Assembly: GCA_948847595.1 (NCBI GenBank)
Contig: CAQOGY010000003.1
Span: 124,001 to 188,000 of the forward strand
Reading direction: 5' to 3'
DNA: 64,000 nucleotides
Source of the DNA: an uncultured Bacteroides sp.
GTDB taxonomy: Bacteria; Bacteroidota; Bacteroidia; Bacteroidales; Bacteroidaceae
Positions within the stretch are counted from its first letter, which is position 1; each line of letters starts with the position of its first letter. Position numbers and translations under genes: made by a program. Shown here piece after piece: positions 7,655-17,100 of this stretch. Below the pieces are notes generated by a model, which was not told the origin of the DNA, searched no databases, and worked only from the letters and a program-made list of their open reading frames with translations.

Positions 7655-9034
7655 TCATTTGGCATGTTTTTGCAGATACTCCAATGGTGGGACATAATCC
7701 GTAATCTTCGTCATTTCCGGATTGTGGCTGAAGTAAGCGTTTCCCGTCTCCCCGTTACGTTGTTTGGCAATGATGGCTATTCCAAGGTCTTTTGTCGGGT
7801 AACCACTTTCCCTGTCTGTGGTCAGCCGTGCCAACACCGGCCGATAAAGCAGTATCACCATATCCGCATCCTGTTCGATAGCCCCGCTTTCGCGTAGCTG
7901 GCTCAGTTCGGGACGCCTGTCTATCTGTCCTTCCGACAGACGGTTCAACTGGCTCAGCAGCACCACCGGTACGTTCAGTTCCTTAGCCAGCAACTTCGCC
8001 TTCCGTGCCGTCTGTGCCACTTCCTGTTCGCGGTTGCGGTTGCTCTGTCCGCTGCTCATGTCGCAGAGTTGCAGATAATCAATGATAATCATGCCGCACT
8101 CGTTACGGCTTTGCAGCAACCGTGCGCTGGAGCGCACATGCTCCATACTGACCACCGTACTGTCATCCACATGAATCGGCAATCGTGCCAGTCCGGCAGC
8201 CACGGCACGTGCTTCCGCCATCTCCTGAGGGCTGACCGTTCCCCCGCGCCAATGACCGGCACTGACATTGCTTGCCCCCGTCAGCCACCGGTCTGCCAAC
8301 CTTTCTCCCTGCATCTCAAGACTGTAGACCGCTACGGCATACCCCGCCATTGCCGCGTTTCGTGCCAAATGCAATGCAAATCCCGTCTTCCCAACGCCGG
8401 GACGCGCAGCGATAACCACCAGTTCACCGTTCTGCAGACCGGACGTCATGCGATCCAAATCCGTCAGTCCCGTAGGAACGCCCGTCACGCCGTTCACGCT
8501 CCGGGCGATACGCCCCTCGGCTTCCGTCATGGCGTCCGCCATCAGCGTATCCATGTCGCGCATATTACTGTGGCGTCCGGATTCCCCTTCGAGGCGGTCG
8601 AGCAGGTTGTGCGCGTCCACCAGTGTGTCACCTATATCTATGGTTTCGTCCAACGAGCAGGCGAGCAACTTGTTCAGTCCCAGAATCATCTCCCGTCTCA
8701 GGAACTTCTCATGCACTATCTGCGCGTGATACTCGATATGTGCGGAGCTTGCCACTTTGCTGCTCAACTGCGTGATGCCAAAGGCACCGCCCGCATCCTC
8801 AAGCTTTCCCCGACGGGCAAGCTCCTCTTTCACGGTGAGGATATCTATCTTCATACCCGCCTGGTGCATGGCGAGCAAAGCGCTGAAAATCAACTGGTGA
8901 CGCATCACATAAAACATCTCCGGGCGTAACTTCCCCGCTATCAGCGGCAAGGCATCCTGCTCGATAAGGCAGGCGCCTATGATAGCCTCTTCCACTTCGG
9001 GCGCTTGTGGTGAAACCCGGTTCTCAGTATTCAT
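7655..9034 (-). CDS. dnaB: DnaB-type replicative helicase, accessory copy
   Basis: A DnaB family helicase of about 459 residues: N-terminal DnaB domain (APEVEEAIIGACLIEQDALP) and C-terminal RecA-like domain with Walker A ARPGVGKTGF, Walker B IIIDYLQL and the motif LSQLNRLSEGQIDRRP. The likely start is the ATG at 9034, which matches usual DnaB N-termini; an in-frame ATG at 9079 would add 15 atypical residues. The ATG lies inside the end of the upstream replication gene (11-nt overlap). As a chromosomal dnaB normally lies elsewhere, this is probably an element-borne helicase. Confidence 0.9.
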   Translation of the reverse strand: MNTENRVSPQAPEVEEAIIGACLIEQDALPLIAGKLRPEMFYVMRHQLIFSALLAMHQAGMKIDILTVKEELARRGKLEDAGGAFGITQLSSKVASSAHIEYHAQIVHEKFLRREMILGLNKLLACSLDETIDIGDTLVDAHNLLDRLEGESGRHSNMRDMDTLMADAMTEAEGRIARSVNGVTGVPTGLTDLDRMTSGLQNGELVVIAARPGVGKTGFALHLARNAAMAGYAVAVYSLEMQGERLADRWLTGASNVSAGHWRGGTVSPQEMAEARAVAAGLARLPIHVDDSTVVSMEHVRSSARLLQSRNECGMIIIDYLQLCDMSSGQSNRNREQEVAQTARKAKLLAKELNVPVVLLSQLNRLSEGQIDRRPELSQLRESGAIEQDADMVILLYRPVLARLTTDRESGYPTKDLGIAIIAKQRNGETGNAYFSHNPEMTKITDYVPPLEYLQKHAK

Positions 9035-9641
9035 TAAGAAACGCTTTATTGGATAAGTAACTGCCTGCATGCAGGACATATTTGGAATTCGTCTGATGGA
9101 AATAATATTCCTCGATTTTGTCGATGGCGAGTTGCTGTTCTTTGCAACTGAGTTTTTTCCATTCGCGCTGCGCTTTGGCTATGTTCTCTTTGGGAAGTTG
9201 CGTAATGGCGTGATACTCGTCCCAGAAGTGGAAGAACTTCTCGTTGACGGCTTTCTTTTTCTTCATCGCTTCGGGATTCCCCACCCATTTGTCATATTCC
9301 ACCACGCGGATATGCAGGGATTTGTCCTCATGCGGGATGATTTCTATCACTCCTGCGGTGGCCAGGTCATGAATCAGGCGGAAAGTCCGGGGGATGCTCC
9401 AGTTGAAAATCCGGCTCCAGTCGCGGTAGCTGTGCATGCTTTCGCCCCGCGGGCACAGGAGCTCCTTGTTCTGGTATCCGGTATATTGCGTCTCCGAATA
9501 GTTGACCTTCATAAGCATCATCAGGAGCGCCTCTGTATTCCCTTCGCAACCATGCCCGTTGTCAATCTGCTGTTGCAGCAAAGATTTGGGGATGATGAGG
9601 AACCCGTGTGCCGCCATGGATTGGAAATTAAATTTTTTCAT
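9024..9641 (-). CDS. replication-initiator/helicase-loader-like protein
   Basis: About 205 residues from the ATG at 9641 (an in-frame ATG at 9698 adds 19). The N-terminal half (SMAAHGFLIIPKSLL...ALLMMLMKVNYSETQY...SWSIP-like turn...GVIEIIPHE) reads as a winged-helix DNA-binding domain of the type found in phage/plasmid replication proteins. The C-terminal half is helical and DnaD/loader-like. It overlaps the following dnaB gene. Repeats resembling iterons lie just upstream (9798-9885). Function is inferred from domain look and context. Confidence 0.65.
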   Translation of the reverse strand: MKKFNFQSMAAHGFLIIPKSLLQQQIDNGHGCEGNTEALLMMLMKVNYSETQYTGYQNKELLCPRGESMHSYRDWSRIFNWSIPRTFRLIHDLATAGVIEIIPHEDKSLHIRVVEYDKWVGNPEAMKKKKAVNEKFFHFWDEYHAITQLPKENIAKAQREWKKLSCKEQQLAIDKIEEYYFHQTNSKYVLHAGSYLSNKAFLNEY

Positions 9642-9797
9642 AAGTTGAGCGTTTTTTTTATTTCCGGCAAAGATATGTCGGTTTTCATGCGTATGCAATA
9701 GGGCATGTTCGGCACGGTTCGCAGGGGTTGTCGGGTGGAGAATAGAGCTTAAAATATTTTTTTTATCCTGAGATATAGCTTATTGGGGCAGGAAATA

Positions 9798-9885
9798 AAA
9801 CAGACGTTCCGTTTGGGGGAAACAGAGCGTCTGTTTGGGGTGAACAGAGCCTTCGTTCGGACGAATCAGAGACTCCGTTTAGGGA
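9798..9885. repeat. 22-bp iteron-like tandem array, four units
   Basis: Four head-to-tail units start at 9798, 9820, 9842 and 9864 with exact 22-bp phasing. The shared pattern is AACAGA at the start and CGTTTGGGG near the end; a fifth decayed unit may follow at 9886. Each unit is itself roughly an inverted pair of 11-mers (AAACAG / CGTTT). The array is 157 bp upstream of the replication-like gene on the minus strand and resembles Rep-binding iterons. Confidence 0.8.
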
Positions 9886-9904
9886 CGAAAAAACGGATAT
9901 TTGT

Positions 9905-10002
9905 GCGTAACGCTTTGCGTAACACCTTTTTCTTCTTGTAAGTGGTTGTGCTATTGATTGTTACATGTGTCAAGAAAAAGTACGCGTAACGCTTAGCGTA
10001 AC
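9905..10002. repeat. two paired GCGTAAC motif clusters
   Basis: GCGTAAC occurs at 9905, 9917, 9984 and 9996. Each pair has 12-bp spacing (GCGTAACGCTTTGCGTAACAC and GCGTAACGCTTAGCGTAACAC) and the pairs are 79 bp apart. With the adjacent 22-bp array they fill the gap upstream of the replication genes. The group II intron is inserted 16 bp after the last copy. Confidence 0.75.
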
Positions 10003-10666
10003 ACATTATAAACAATAGTGCGACAAGCAAGTCGCCTCTCTTAATTGTTCAGCACCCATTTCACGAGTTGAAAACAGGATGTCTGAACCTGCTGTTCCGT
10101 CAGCAGTAGCTTGGAACACATGCATCACCAGCAATGACGTTGTGTGAAGCTGTTCGACAACGAACCCGCCGCAAGGGAAGACAGAACCGTGAGGGGAATC
10201 AACCGCCGCCAGCATCAGGCGGCTAAGGGGCTGAGCTGGATGGTACGGGTAAACTAATTGAACTGTCGGGAACTGTCGTGACTAATGAAAGGCTCAAGAT
10301 GCTGTCGAGCCTTGACCAAAATGGTAAACGGTCGGATAACCTTTCTTGTTGTGAGGGTTACACGGACAAAGCACCGTCGGCAGATGGACAGACCCTAACC
10401 CGTCCGTAAGTTGGAGGGCGAAACTTGGTAAGCCCGTATATCTCCTGCCATGAACAGCAGGTAAGCCGAACGCAAGTAAAGCCGAACGGTATGCGGGTAT
10501 GAGAGGATGGAGAAAGCGAACGCCACCCTTGTAATGGGGGAGGATAGGAATTGAGCGGAGCCACACATATATAAAGTAGCGAAGCGACATCATTCCACTG
10601 CGAAAGCAGGCAGACTTCCGTCTGGTATTTCTTTACAAAACGAATGGAGAACTTTTAAATGAAGAA

Positions 10667-12178
10667 ATGCAAATGAACGAAGTGAAAACAAAGTGTGCGT
10701 CTTCACGCAGGGGCAGACCGAAAGGAGCTTGGAACAGCATGGACTGGGACAAGCTGCAAGCCGTTGTGCGAAAGCTTCAGGCACGGATTGTAAAGGCTCA
10801 AAAGGAAAAGAGATACAACAAGGTAAAAGCCTTGCAACGTATCTTGACTACCTCGTTTGCTGCGAAAGCGCTGGCAGTCAAACGTGTCACTTCCAATAAA
10901 GGAAAACGAACCGCAGGGGTGGACAATATAAAATGGACTACCCAAGCGCAAAAGCTCGAAGCGGTAGCTTCGTTAAAACGGAGGGGCTATAAGCCACTTC
11001 CACTGAAAAGGGTGTATATCGCCAAGAGCAATGGCAAGAAACGCCCGTTGGGAATACCCACCATGAAAGACAGGGCAATGCAGGCATTATATCTGATGGC
11101 TCTCGAACCCGTGACGGAAACGACCGCAGACCCGAATTCATACGGGTTTAGGAGATACAGAAGCACGGCGGACGCCATAGACGCACTGCATATAATGTTC
11201 AGCCATCAGCCTAACCCGCCACAATGGGTGCTGGAGGGAGACATCAAAGGGTGCTTTGACAACATCAGCCACGAGTGGCTTGTGGATAATGTACAAATCG
11301 ACAAGCAGATATTAAAGAAGTGGTTGAAATGCGGAGCGGTCTTCAACAAGCTACTCTCCCCCACAACGGCAGGGACACCGCAAGGCGGCATCATATCGCC
11401 GACACTGGCGAACGCCACACTGGACGGAATGGAAAAGATGTTGCTAAAGAAGTACAGGGAAAGATACGTGAATGGAAAACGATACCGCCCAAAAGTCCAT
11501 TTGGTACGTTATGCGGATGACTTTGTCGTATCAGCTGACACAAGGGAACTGCTGGAACTGGTCAAAGAGGACTTGAAACACTTCTTAGCCGTCAGGGGGC
11601 TGGAACTATCGGAGGAGAAAACGCTGATTACGCATATCACCGAGGGCTTTAACTTTTTGGGCTACAATATACGTCGATACAAAAGGAACATACTGGTAAA
11701 GCCTGCGAAGAAGAGCGTGAAGAGATTTGTGGAAAAGACTCACGAGGTTATATTCGGGAACAAGACGGCCAAACAGGAGGACTTGATTATGCAGCTCAAC
11801 CCCGTGCTGAGAGGATGGGGAAACTACTTTAGATTCGTATCTGCCAAGAAGACGTTCAGCAATCTGGACTCCATCTTGGTAAGGCAACTCAAGAGATGGG
11901 CAAGCAGAAGACATCCCAAGAAAAGCCGCCGATGGGTGAAACAGAGATATTTCAAAACGGAAGGGCGCAGAAACTGGGTCTTTGCCGCAGACTTTAAGAA
12001 AGCCGATAATAAAGAAAGGATAAGGCTGGAACAATTAACCGACATCCCTATTTTAAGGTATAGGAAAGTCAAGGCGGAAATGAACCCGTTCGACCCCGAA
12101 TGGCAGGAATACATGATGTGGAAACTCCGTGCTAAACGAGAACTGACTAAGAGCAAGACCTCAAGGAAAGCGAGTTGA
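10667..12178 (+). CDS. ltrA: group II intron reverse transcriptase/maturase lacking HNH domain
   Basis: A 503-residue intron-encoded protein: N-terminal RVT_N region (GAWNSMDWDKLQAVVRKLQ, RVTSNKGKRTAGVD), reverse transcriptase with the active-site motif RYADDFVV (about residue 283), and the GIIM maturase X domain (PVLRGWGNYFR). After the usual linker NPFDPEWQEY it ends at a Lys-rich tail, with no CxxC...HNH endonuclease. The RT and maturase parts look intact. Without endonuclease such introns are thought to retrohome by using replication-fork primers. Confidence 0.92.
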   Translation: MQMNEVKTKCASSRRGRPKGAWNSMDWDKLQAVVRKLQARIVKAQKEKRYNKVKALQRILTTSFAAKALAVKRVTSNKGKRTAGVDNIKWTTQAQKLEAVASLKRRGYKPLPLKRVYIAKSNGKKRPLGIPTMKDRAMQALYLMALEPVTETTADPNSYGFRRYRSTADAIDALHIMFSHQPNPPQWVLEGDIKGCFDNISHEWLVDNVQIDKQILKKWLKCGAVFNKLLSPTTAGTPQGGIISPTLANATLDGMEKMLLKKYRERYVNGKRYRPKVHLVRYADDFVVSADTRELLELVKEDLKHFLAVRGLELSEEKTLITHITEGFNFLGYNIRRYKRNILVKPAKKSVKRFVEKTHEVIFGNKTAKQEDLIMQLNPVLRGWGNYFRFVSAKKTFSNLDSILVRQLKRWASRRHPKKSRRWVKQRYFKTEGRRNWVFAADFKKADNKERIRLEQLTDIPILRYRKVKAEMNPFDPEWQEYMMWKLRAKRELTKSKTSRKAS

Positions 12179-12216
12179 GCCGGTTTAATTTATGAGAATT
12201 AAATTTAGAAATGCTT

Positions 12217-12291
12217 GAGCCGTATGATGGGAAACTATCAAGTACGGTTCTTAGGGGGGAAAGGGGCAGCAATGCCTCCGACCTACCCGAT
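12217..12291 (+). ncRNA. group II intron domains V and VI
   Basis: Domain V is the 34-nt hairpin at 12217-12250: GAGCCGUAUG pairs with GUACGGUUC around a GAAA-like loop, the catalytic core of group II ribozymes. Domain VI follows (12252-12289), with purines before CCUACCC that could supply the branch-point adenosine. Confidence 0.85.
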
Positions 12292-12335
12292 AATAATAAA
12301 ATATATATTTAAAAATATATAGTTCGATTTTCCGT

Positions 12336-12641
12336 TTATTCCTTGCCGGCGTTTACATTATCAACTTCACGGTCGGCAGTTGTCGGCAGTTTGATGACGG
12401 GCGCTCCCAAACACTGGTAGAGGATGAGTTGCATCTTCGGGCTGACATCTAAAGTTGTCTTTGTGTAACCCGCAGCGCTCATTTGGGCGTATAGCTCGTC
12501 GTTGTCTTTGATACAGCTGCGCAGTTTTCTGCTGGCGGAACTGGGAGTTGATAACTCCGGGAAATAGTTTACCGCTAAGTCCGAGAAGTGCATGAAGCCG
12601 TTAATACAGTAGCCATTGTTGGCTGTTTCATGAATTGTCAT
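12336..12641 (-). CDS. DUF4248 family protein
   Basis: A 101-residue protein of the DUF4248 type (FMHFSDLAVNYFPELSTPSSASRKLRSCIKDN), a Bacteroides family almost always found with the recombinase, HU-like protein, helicase and amidase genes seen here. The N-terminal half looks like a small helix-turn-helix (LAVNYFPELS...ASRKLRSCI). Function is unknown; a DNA-binding regulator of the module is plausible. A perfect -7 element, TACATTTG, lies upstream on the minus strand (complement of 12698-12705). Confidence 0.8.
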   Translation of the reverse strand: MTIHETANNGYCINGFMHFSDLAVNYFPELSTPSSASRKLRSCIKDNDELYAQMSAAGYTKTTLDVSPKMQLILYQCLGAPVIKLPTTADREVDNVNAGKE

Positions 12642-12784
12642 GATTCTATTTGTTTTAAATTAAAATAACAATAGGACTCTTTGTCCTAAAAACTGTGCAA
12701 ATGTAAGCAAATATTTCTGATAGATGTACTTCAAACCGTAAGTTTTTATTTTATGTTTTTTGTGTATGTAAAATTTAATATGTG

Positions 12785-12792
12785 TATTTTTG
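12785..12792 (+). promoter_or_regulatory. -7 element of the recombinase promoter
   Basis: TATTTTTG matches TAnnTTTG. A TTTG at 12759-12762 is 22 nt upstream, slightly longer than usual. The very AT-rich 206-bp gap also holds the divergent -7 for DUF4248; nothing else is seen in it. Confidence 0.5.
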
Positions 12793-12847
12793 GAATTACT
12801 AAAAGTAGTTTTTTTATTTGTAAGTATTGATTATTAAAAATAATTTT

Positions 12848-13795
12848 ATGAAAAATGAAAATTTAATTTCGTTTATGAGACAAGTGTACCAAGGCTTGGA
12901 AGTCAGTGGCAAACTGGGGACTGCCCATGTGTATAAGAGTACACTGAATGTGATTGTAGCTTTCCGGGGGAAGGATTATTTGCCGTTTCGGGCAGTGACT
13001 TCCGAATGGTTGAAGTGTTTTGAAAATAGTCTTCGCGCGCGCGGATGCAGTTGGAACACGGTGTCTACTTATATGCGTACGCTGCGTGCCGTCATCAACC
13101 GTGCGGTAGACCAGCGGAAAGCGGCATATGTGCCGCGCCTGTTCAGTGCGGTATATACGGGTACGCGTGCCGACCGTCACCGTGCATTGGACGACGAGGA
13201 TATGAAGAAAATGTTCGCTTACCTGGCTCCTGAGAACATTACTTCCGGTATGAGATGCGCGCGGGAGTGTTTTATTCTGATGTTTCTGCTACGCGGATTG
13301 CCTTTTGTCGATCTGGCATATTTGCGTAAGCACGACTTACAAGGAAATGTCATAACTTATCGTCGGCGTAAGACCGGTCGTCCCCTGTCCGTGACGCTGA
13401 CACCGGAAGCTATGCTACTGTTGGAGAAATATAGGAATCCCGATGCAGCGTCTCCTTATCTGTTTCCGATTCTCTTGAGTGGGGAAGGGACAAAGGAAGC
13501 GTATCGGGAATATCAATTGGCGTTGCGCAACTTCAATCATCAACTGGAACTGCTCGGACAATTGCTGGGACTTAAAAATAAGCTGAGTTCATATACCGCC
13601 CGCCACACCTGGGCTACAACGGCTTATTATTGTGAAATTCATCCGGGAATCATTTCCGAAGCAATGGGACATTCGTCCATCACCGTGACGGAGACATATC
13701 TGAAGCCGTTCAAAAATAAGAAAATTGATGAAGCGAACAAACAGGTTATTGACTTTGTGAAACGCTCGGTGGTGGGGATAAATACTTGGAATTAA
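12848..13795 (+). CDS. tyrosine recombinase (DNA invertase of the adjacent promoter switch)
   Basis: About 315 residues from the ATG at 12848 (a TTG at 12827 is an unlikely earlier start). The N-terminal SAM-like core-binding domain is followed by the catalytic domain with Arg (FLLRGLPFVDLAYL), Lys (YRRRKTGRPL), HxxR (TARHTWATTA), His (MGHSS) and the nucleophile Tyr (TETYLKPF). The stop codon is only 4 bp before a 20-bp inverted repeat whose partner lies 260 bp further on, so this enzyme most likely flips that segment. Bacteroides uses such enzymes for phase variation of capsule and surface proteins. Confidence 0.9.
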   Translation: MKNENLISFMRQVYQGLEVSGKLGTAHVYKSTLNVIVAFRGKDYLPFRAVTSEWLKCFENSLRARGCSWNTVSTYMRTLRAVINRAVDQRKAAYVPRLFSAVYTGTRADRHRALDDEDMKKMFAYLAPENITSGMRCARECFILMFLLRGLPFVDLAYLRKHDLQGNVITYRRRKTGRPLSVTLTPEAMLLLEKYRNPDAASPYLFPILLSGEGTKEAYREYQLALRNFNHQLELLGQLLGLKNKLSSYTARHTWATTAYYCEIHPGIISEAMGHSSITVTETYLKPFKNKKIDEANKQVIDFVKRSVVGINTWN

Positions 13796-13799
13796 GTCT

Positions 13800-13819
13800 G
13801 TTACTTCCTAGGTAACGGG
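13800..13819 (+). repeat. left inverted repeat of invertible promoter
   Basis: GTTACTTCCTAGGTAACGGG, the exact reverse complement of 14080-14099. The repeat is itself quasi-palindromic (GTTAC...GTAAC), as usual for tyrosine-recombinase sites. Confidence 0.95.
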
Positions 13820-13834
13820 TTTTGAATATCGGTG

Positions 13835-13866
13835 CAAATATGAGCATATTTCTTAAAACAACCAAA
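13835..13866 (-). promoter_or_regulatory. promoter inside the invertible segment, facing left
   Basis: Minus-strand TTTG (complement of 13863-13866), 20 nt, then CATATTTG (complement of 13835-13842): one mismatch to TAnnTTTG. The predicted start is near 13828. Confidence 0.75.
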
Positions 13867-14079
13867 CGAAATCATACATTTTTTCTAATAAACTACTCAA
13901 AACAGGAATAAGACGAACGAAACAAGTGGATTCTCTGTATTAGGACTTTGTTAACTTCTAAATATTACACAAGATTTCCCGCCCCTCTGCCGCTTGCCAG
14001 AAGCAGGGGTAAAGAAAATATCCCATAATGTCTTATTTTTCCGTATTGACTACTCCTGAAGAGCAGGTACAAAGGTTTT

Positions 14080-14099
14080 CCCGTTACCTAGGAAGTAAC
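14080..14099 (-). repeat. right inverted repeat of invertible promoter
   Basis: Exact inverted copy of 13800-13819, ending 63 bp before the lipoprotein ATG. Confidence 0.95.
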
Positions 14100-14162
14100 G
14101 GGAAGTCTATTATTGAAACTTAGTGTTTAATAATATATTATTAATGTAATTTTTAAGTAGTT

Positions 14163-17100
14163 ATGAAAAGAAAATTTGTAAAAGTGATGTTCTTCGGGGC
14201 GCTGGCACTTTCTACTGTCACCTACGTAGGTTGTAAGGACTATGATGATGATGTGAAAGGGCTGCAAGAGCAGATTGACACCATCAACAAAAAAGGGGCT
14301 GATGTAACAACGGAAGCTATGAAAACTGCTATTAGTAGCGCAGTGGCTGATTTACAGTCTCAACTGGATGCAATAGCAGGCAAAGCAGACAAAACTGCAT
14401 TGGAAGAACTGAAAGCTGCAGTCCAGAAATTGCAAACGGCGTTAGATGGTAAAGCTTCAAGTGAAGATGTTACTGCATTGAACACAAAACTGGAAGAAGC
14501 CATTGGCAAAGTGGATAAATCCATCGCAGATGCGGTAAAAGTAGCAAAAGAACAACTGCAAGCTGACATCGACAAAGTGAAAGAACAACTGGATAAAGCT
14601 GACGGGAAAGCGGAAGAGAATGCCTTGAAATTGGCAGATCTTGAGCAGAAAATGTTGGAACTTGATAAGGCAAGCGGAGAAAGAATTGCTAAACTGGAAC
14701 TTCAAATTGCTGAATTGGATGGCATAAAGACTAAAATTCAGAATCTAGAAGATGCTAGTGCCAATTTCGCTACAATTGATCAGTTGAATGAATACCTGAA
14801 AACTGCAAAGGACTATGTAGATACTAAAATGCTTGATTATTTGACGTCAGATCAAGTGACTGATAAAGTCAATGCTGTTAAAGAGTACGTAGACGGATCA
14901 TTCAAAACATCTATTTTAGCTGATATAGAAACAACTTATCTGAGTCTTGAATTATATAATGAAGATATGCAAAAACTTCAAAACCAGATAAGTACATTTG
15001 TTGATAGCCAAAGCCAAGAATATAAGAACATATTTGTAGATATTAAGACGTTGATGGACTACAAGACAGATGTTCTTGAAGTTCTTGTCAGCGATTTATC
15101 AGATCCGAATAATAATACTATTCAGAAAGCAAATGATTGTTATAATGCCTTGAATGGTATAACAGATGTGAGCGCTGAATTAGCTAAGTGTGCAAAAACG
15201 TCAGACTTGTCTGTATATCTGAAATCAGCAGACTTAAACAAGCAGATTGATGAACATTTGAAAACAACCTTCGCTTCTTATAATTCTGAAATTGAATCTA
15301 TTAAGAACAGTGTATCTGTACTTACCGATGCGGTAAAAGATATGCTGAAGAGCCTTGTTTTCCTTCCACAGGAATATGACGCAAACGGCTTGGTAAGAAA
15401 GGTTGAATTTATATCTTACTATACAACTGCCGATGCTGCTACCGCTGTTGATCCTGAAACAGGCTTGCCGGAAACAATTGGCAGCAAACTGATTTCCAAT
15501 GAAGTTGAAACTAAAGTAAGATTCCGTGTTTCTCCGGCTTCTGCAGTGGATGCATTGGTGGCAGAGGATAGTAAATACACTATCACAACAGATAAGCATA
15601 TCGTGAAAAGCCGCAGTGTTGGTGCGCCGTTTGAAGTTATTGGAGTATCAAAGGTTAAGAAATCGGAAACAGAATATGAAGAAGGTGTAATTGAAGTGAC
15701 TTTGAATATTGGTTCTGCTTCAGAAAGTTATGCTATTGCTTTATATGTAACTGGTAATGATGAAACAACAAAATTGACTGAAATCACTTCTGATTATTTT
15801 GCTGCCATCATAGGCAAAAGTTATGTGAAAAAGGTTACTTATTCTAATTCTGCTACAGGTCGTGGTAATGTGATGTATCCGGATAATAAGGACGGACTGT
15901 CATTCTTTACTCCCACGGATGAAGGCAAAGGCATTGATGGAGCTGACTACTATTTCGTGACATTGAGTGATTTGGATGGATCTAATGAGCAGACCGCACA
16001 GCCTTTAAGTAAGATGAATATTCCGACTGAACTTTTTGATGTTACATTTGCATTAGATGGTACTAATAAGGATAACTTTACTTTAACAAACGGCCTTTTG
16101 AAATTGAAGGGTGCTGCAACTTTGCAACATAAATGTACGGTAACTCCAACTGTGACAATGAACGTTGGAAGTAAGACAGCATCATATACAGGCGATGCTG
16201 AAACTGTTACTGTGGAATCTGAAGGTGTTACAGTGAAAGATATTGTCCTGAGTAATGGACAAAAATGGAATACCGGAAATAAATCATATAATCTCCAAGA
16301 GGATGCAATTGACGCAATTCTGAAAGAAATCAATACGGCTACCGGACAAAATTATGCTAAACTTTCTGAAGTAAGTTCAGCGATAACAAGTGCAGGTGGT
16401 TCTATTAAGCATACGGCTGCTGCTGATGGCAAGGTTGATGCTCAAGTGAAGAACGACAATGTAGAAGTAACTGTTAAGGGTGAATTCTCTGGTACTGCTA
16501 CTCCAAACATCATATTTGATTTTGGAAATACTTTGAAAATAACTGTACCAGTTAGTGTGACAGTGGATAAACCGGTATTCAAAGCTTTAAATCCGGAATC
16601 AGCAGTTTGGGATGGTAAGTCTGTAGTGTCAATGACTTCTGCGCTTAGTGGTAATCCTCTTAAAGTTACTTTAACTAAGAATCTAGGAGTATTGTTTGTA
16701 CAATCAGAATGGACTAATCTTATAAAAGAAGTTGCAGCAGGCAATGTTGAGCTTAAGACTGTACTTACAGCAGGTGATAAAACAGGTAATGACGTTGGTA
16801 CTATTGCAACTTCAGGAGATAAAAATGAAATATATACATTCACTAACGATCCTGCTAACACTAATGAGGTAACTGTGAAATTTGTATTGTATTGTGGAGA
16901 TGAAACTAAACCGGCAGATGAAATTGCTACTGTTGGAACAGTTAAACTTACTGCTCCTGATATGACAGGCGATTTGCAGGTTCCTGAAGAGACAGTAATT
17001 GAGAAGAAAGCATTGACTGAAAGTACAAAACTGTTGGATGGTTTCACATGGAATGATTCAAGAGGAAAAGAAATGTGGCCTACGCCTACGGAAGAGAATT

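Larger units (their letters stand above)
10018..12291 (+). mobile_element. group II intron with reverse transcriptase
   Basis: The 5' end GTGCGACAAG at 10018 matches the group II 5' consensus. About 650 bp of structured RNA (domains I-III and part of IV) precede the ORF. Domain V is at 12217-12250, and the 3' end is placed at 12291 after domain VI (ACCTACCCGAT). Length is about 2.27 kb. It sits in the intergenic gap between DUF4248 and the replication gene, in opposite orientation to both, so it interrupts no coding frame. Ends are estimated to a few bases. Confidence 0.85.
13800..14099. other. 300-bp invertible DNA segment (phase-variable promoter)
   Basis: The 260-bp interior between perfect 20-bp inverted repeats contains a promoter on the minus strand in this assembly, pointing toward the recombinase and away from the lipoprotein gene (OFF). 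Inversion (position x goes to 27899-x) would put its -7 at about 14057-14064 and its start site near 14071, reading into the gene at 14163 (ON). No good promoter reads rightward in the present orientation. Confidence 0.85.

Noticed and set aside
8069..8929. Plus-strand frame of 286 codons inside dnaB
   Set aside because: Antisense shadow of the helicase; low-complexity Arg/His/Gln composition.
9798..9885. Possible CRISPR array
   Set aside because: Units are contiguous with no unique spacers and there are no cas genes; the same holds for the other tandem arrays.
10667..12178. Diversity-generating or abortive-infection reverse transcriptase
   Set aside because: A domain V hairpin, group II 5' and 3' ends and a maturase X domain show a group II intron protein.
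12848..13795. Integrase of a genomic island with its own att site
   Set aside because: The only matching sites are the inverted repeats beside it; no tRNA gene or direct repeat pair is present, so promoter inversion explains it better.
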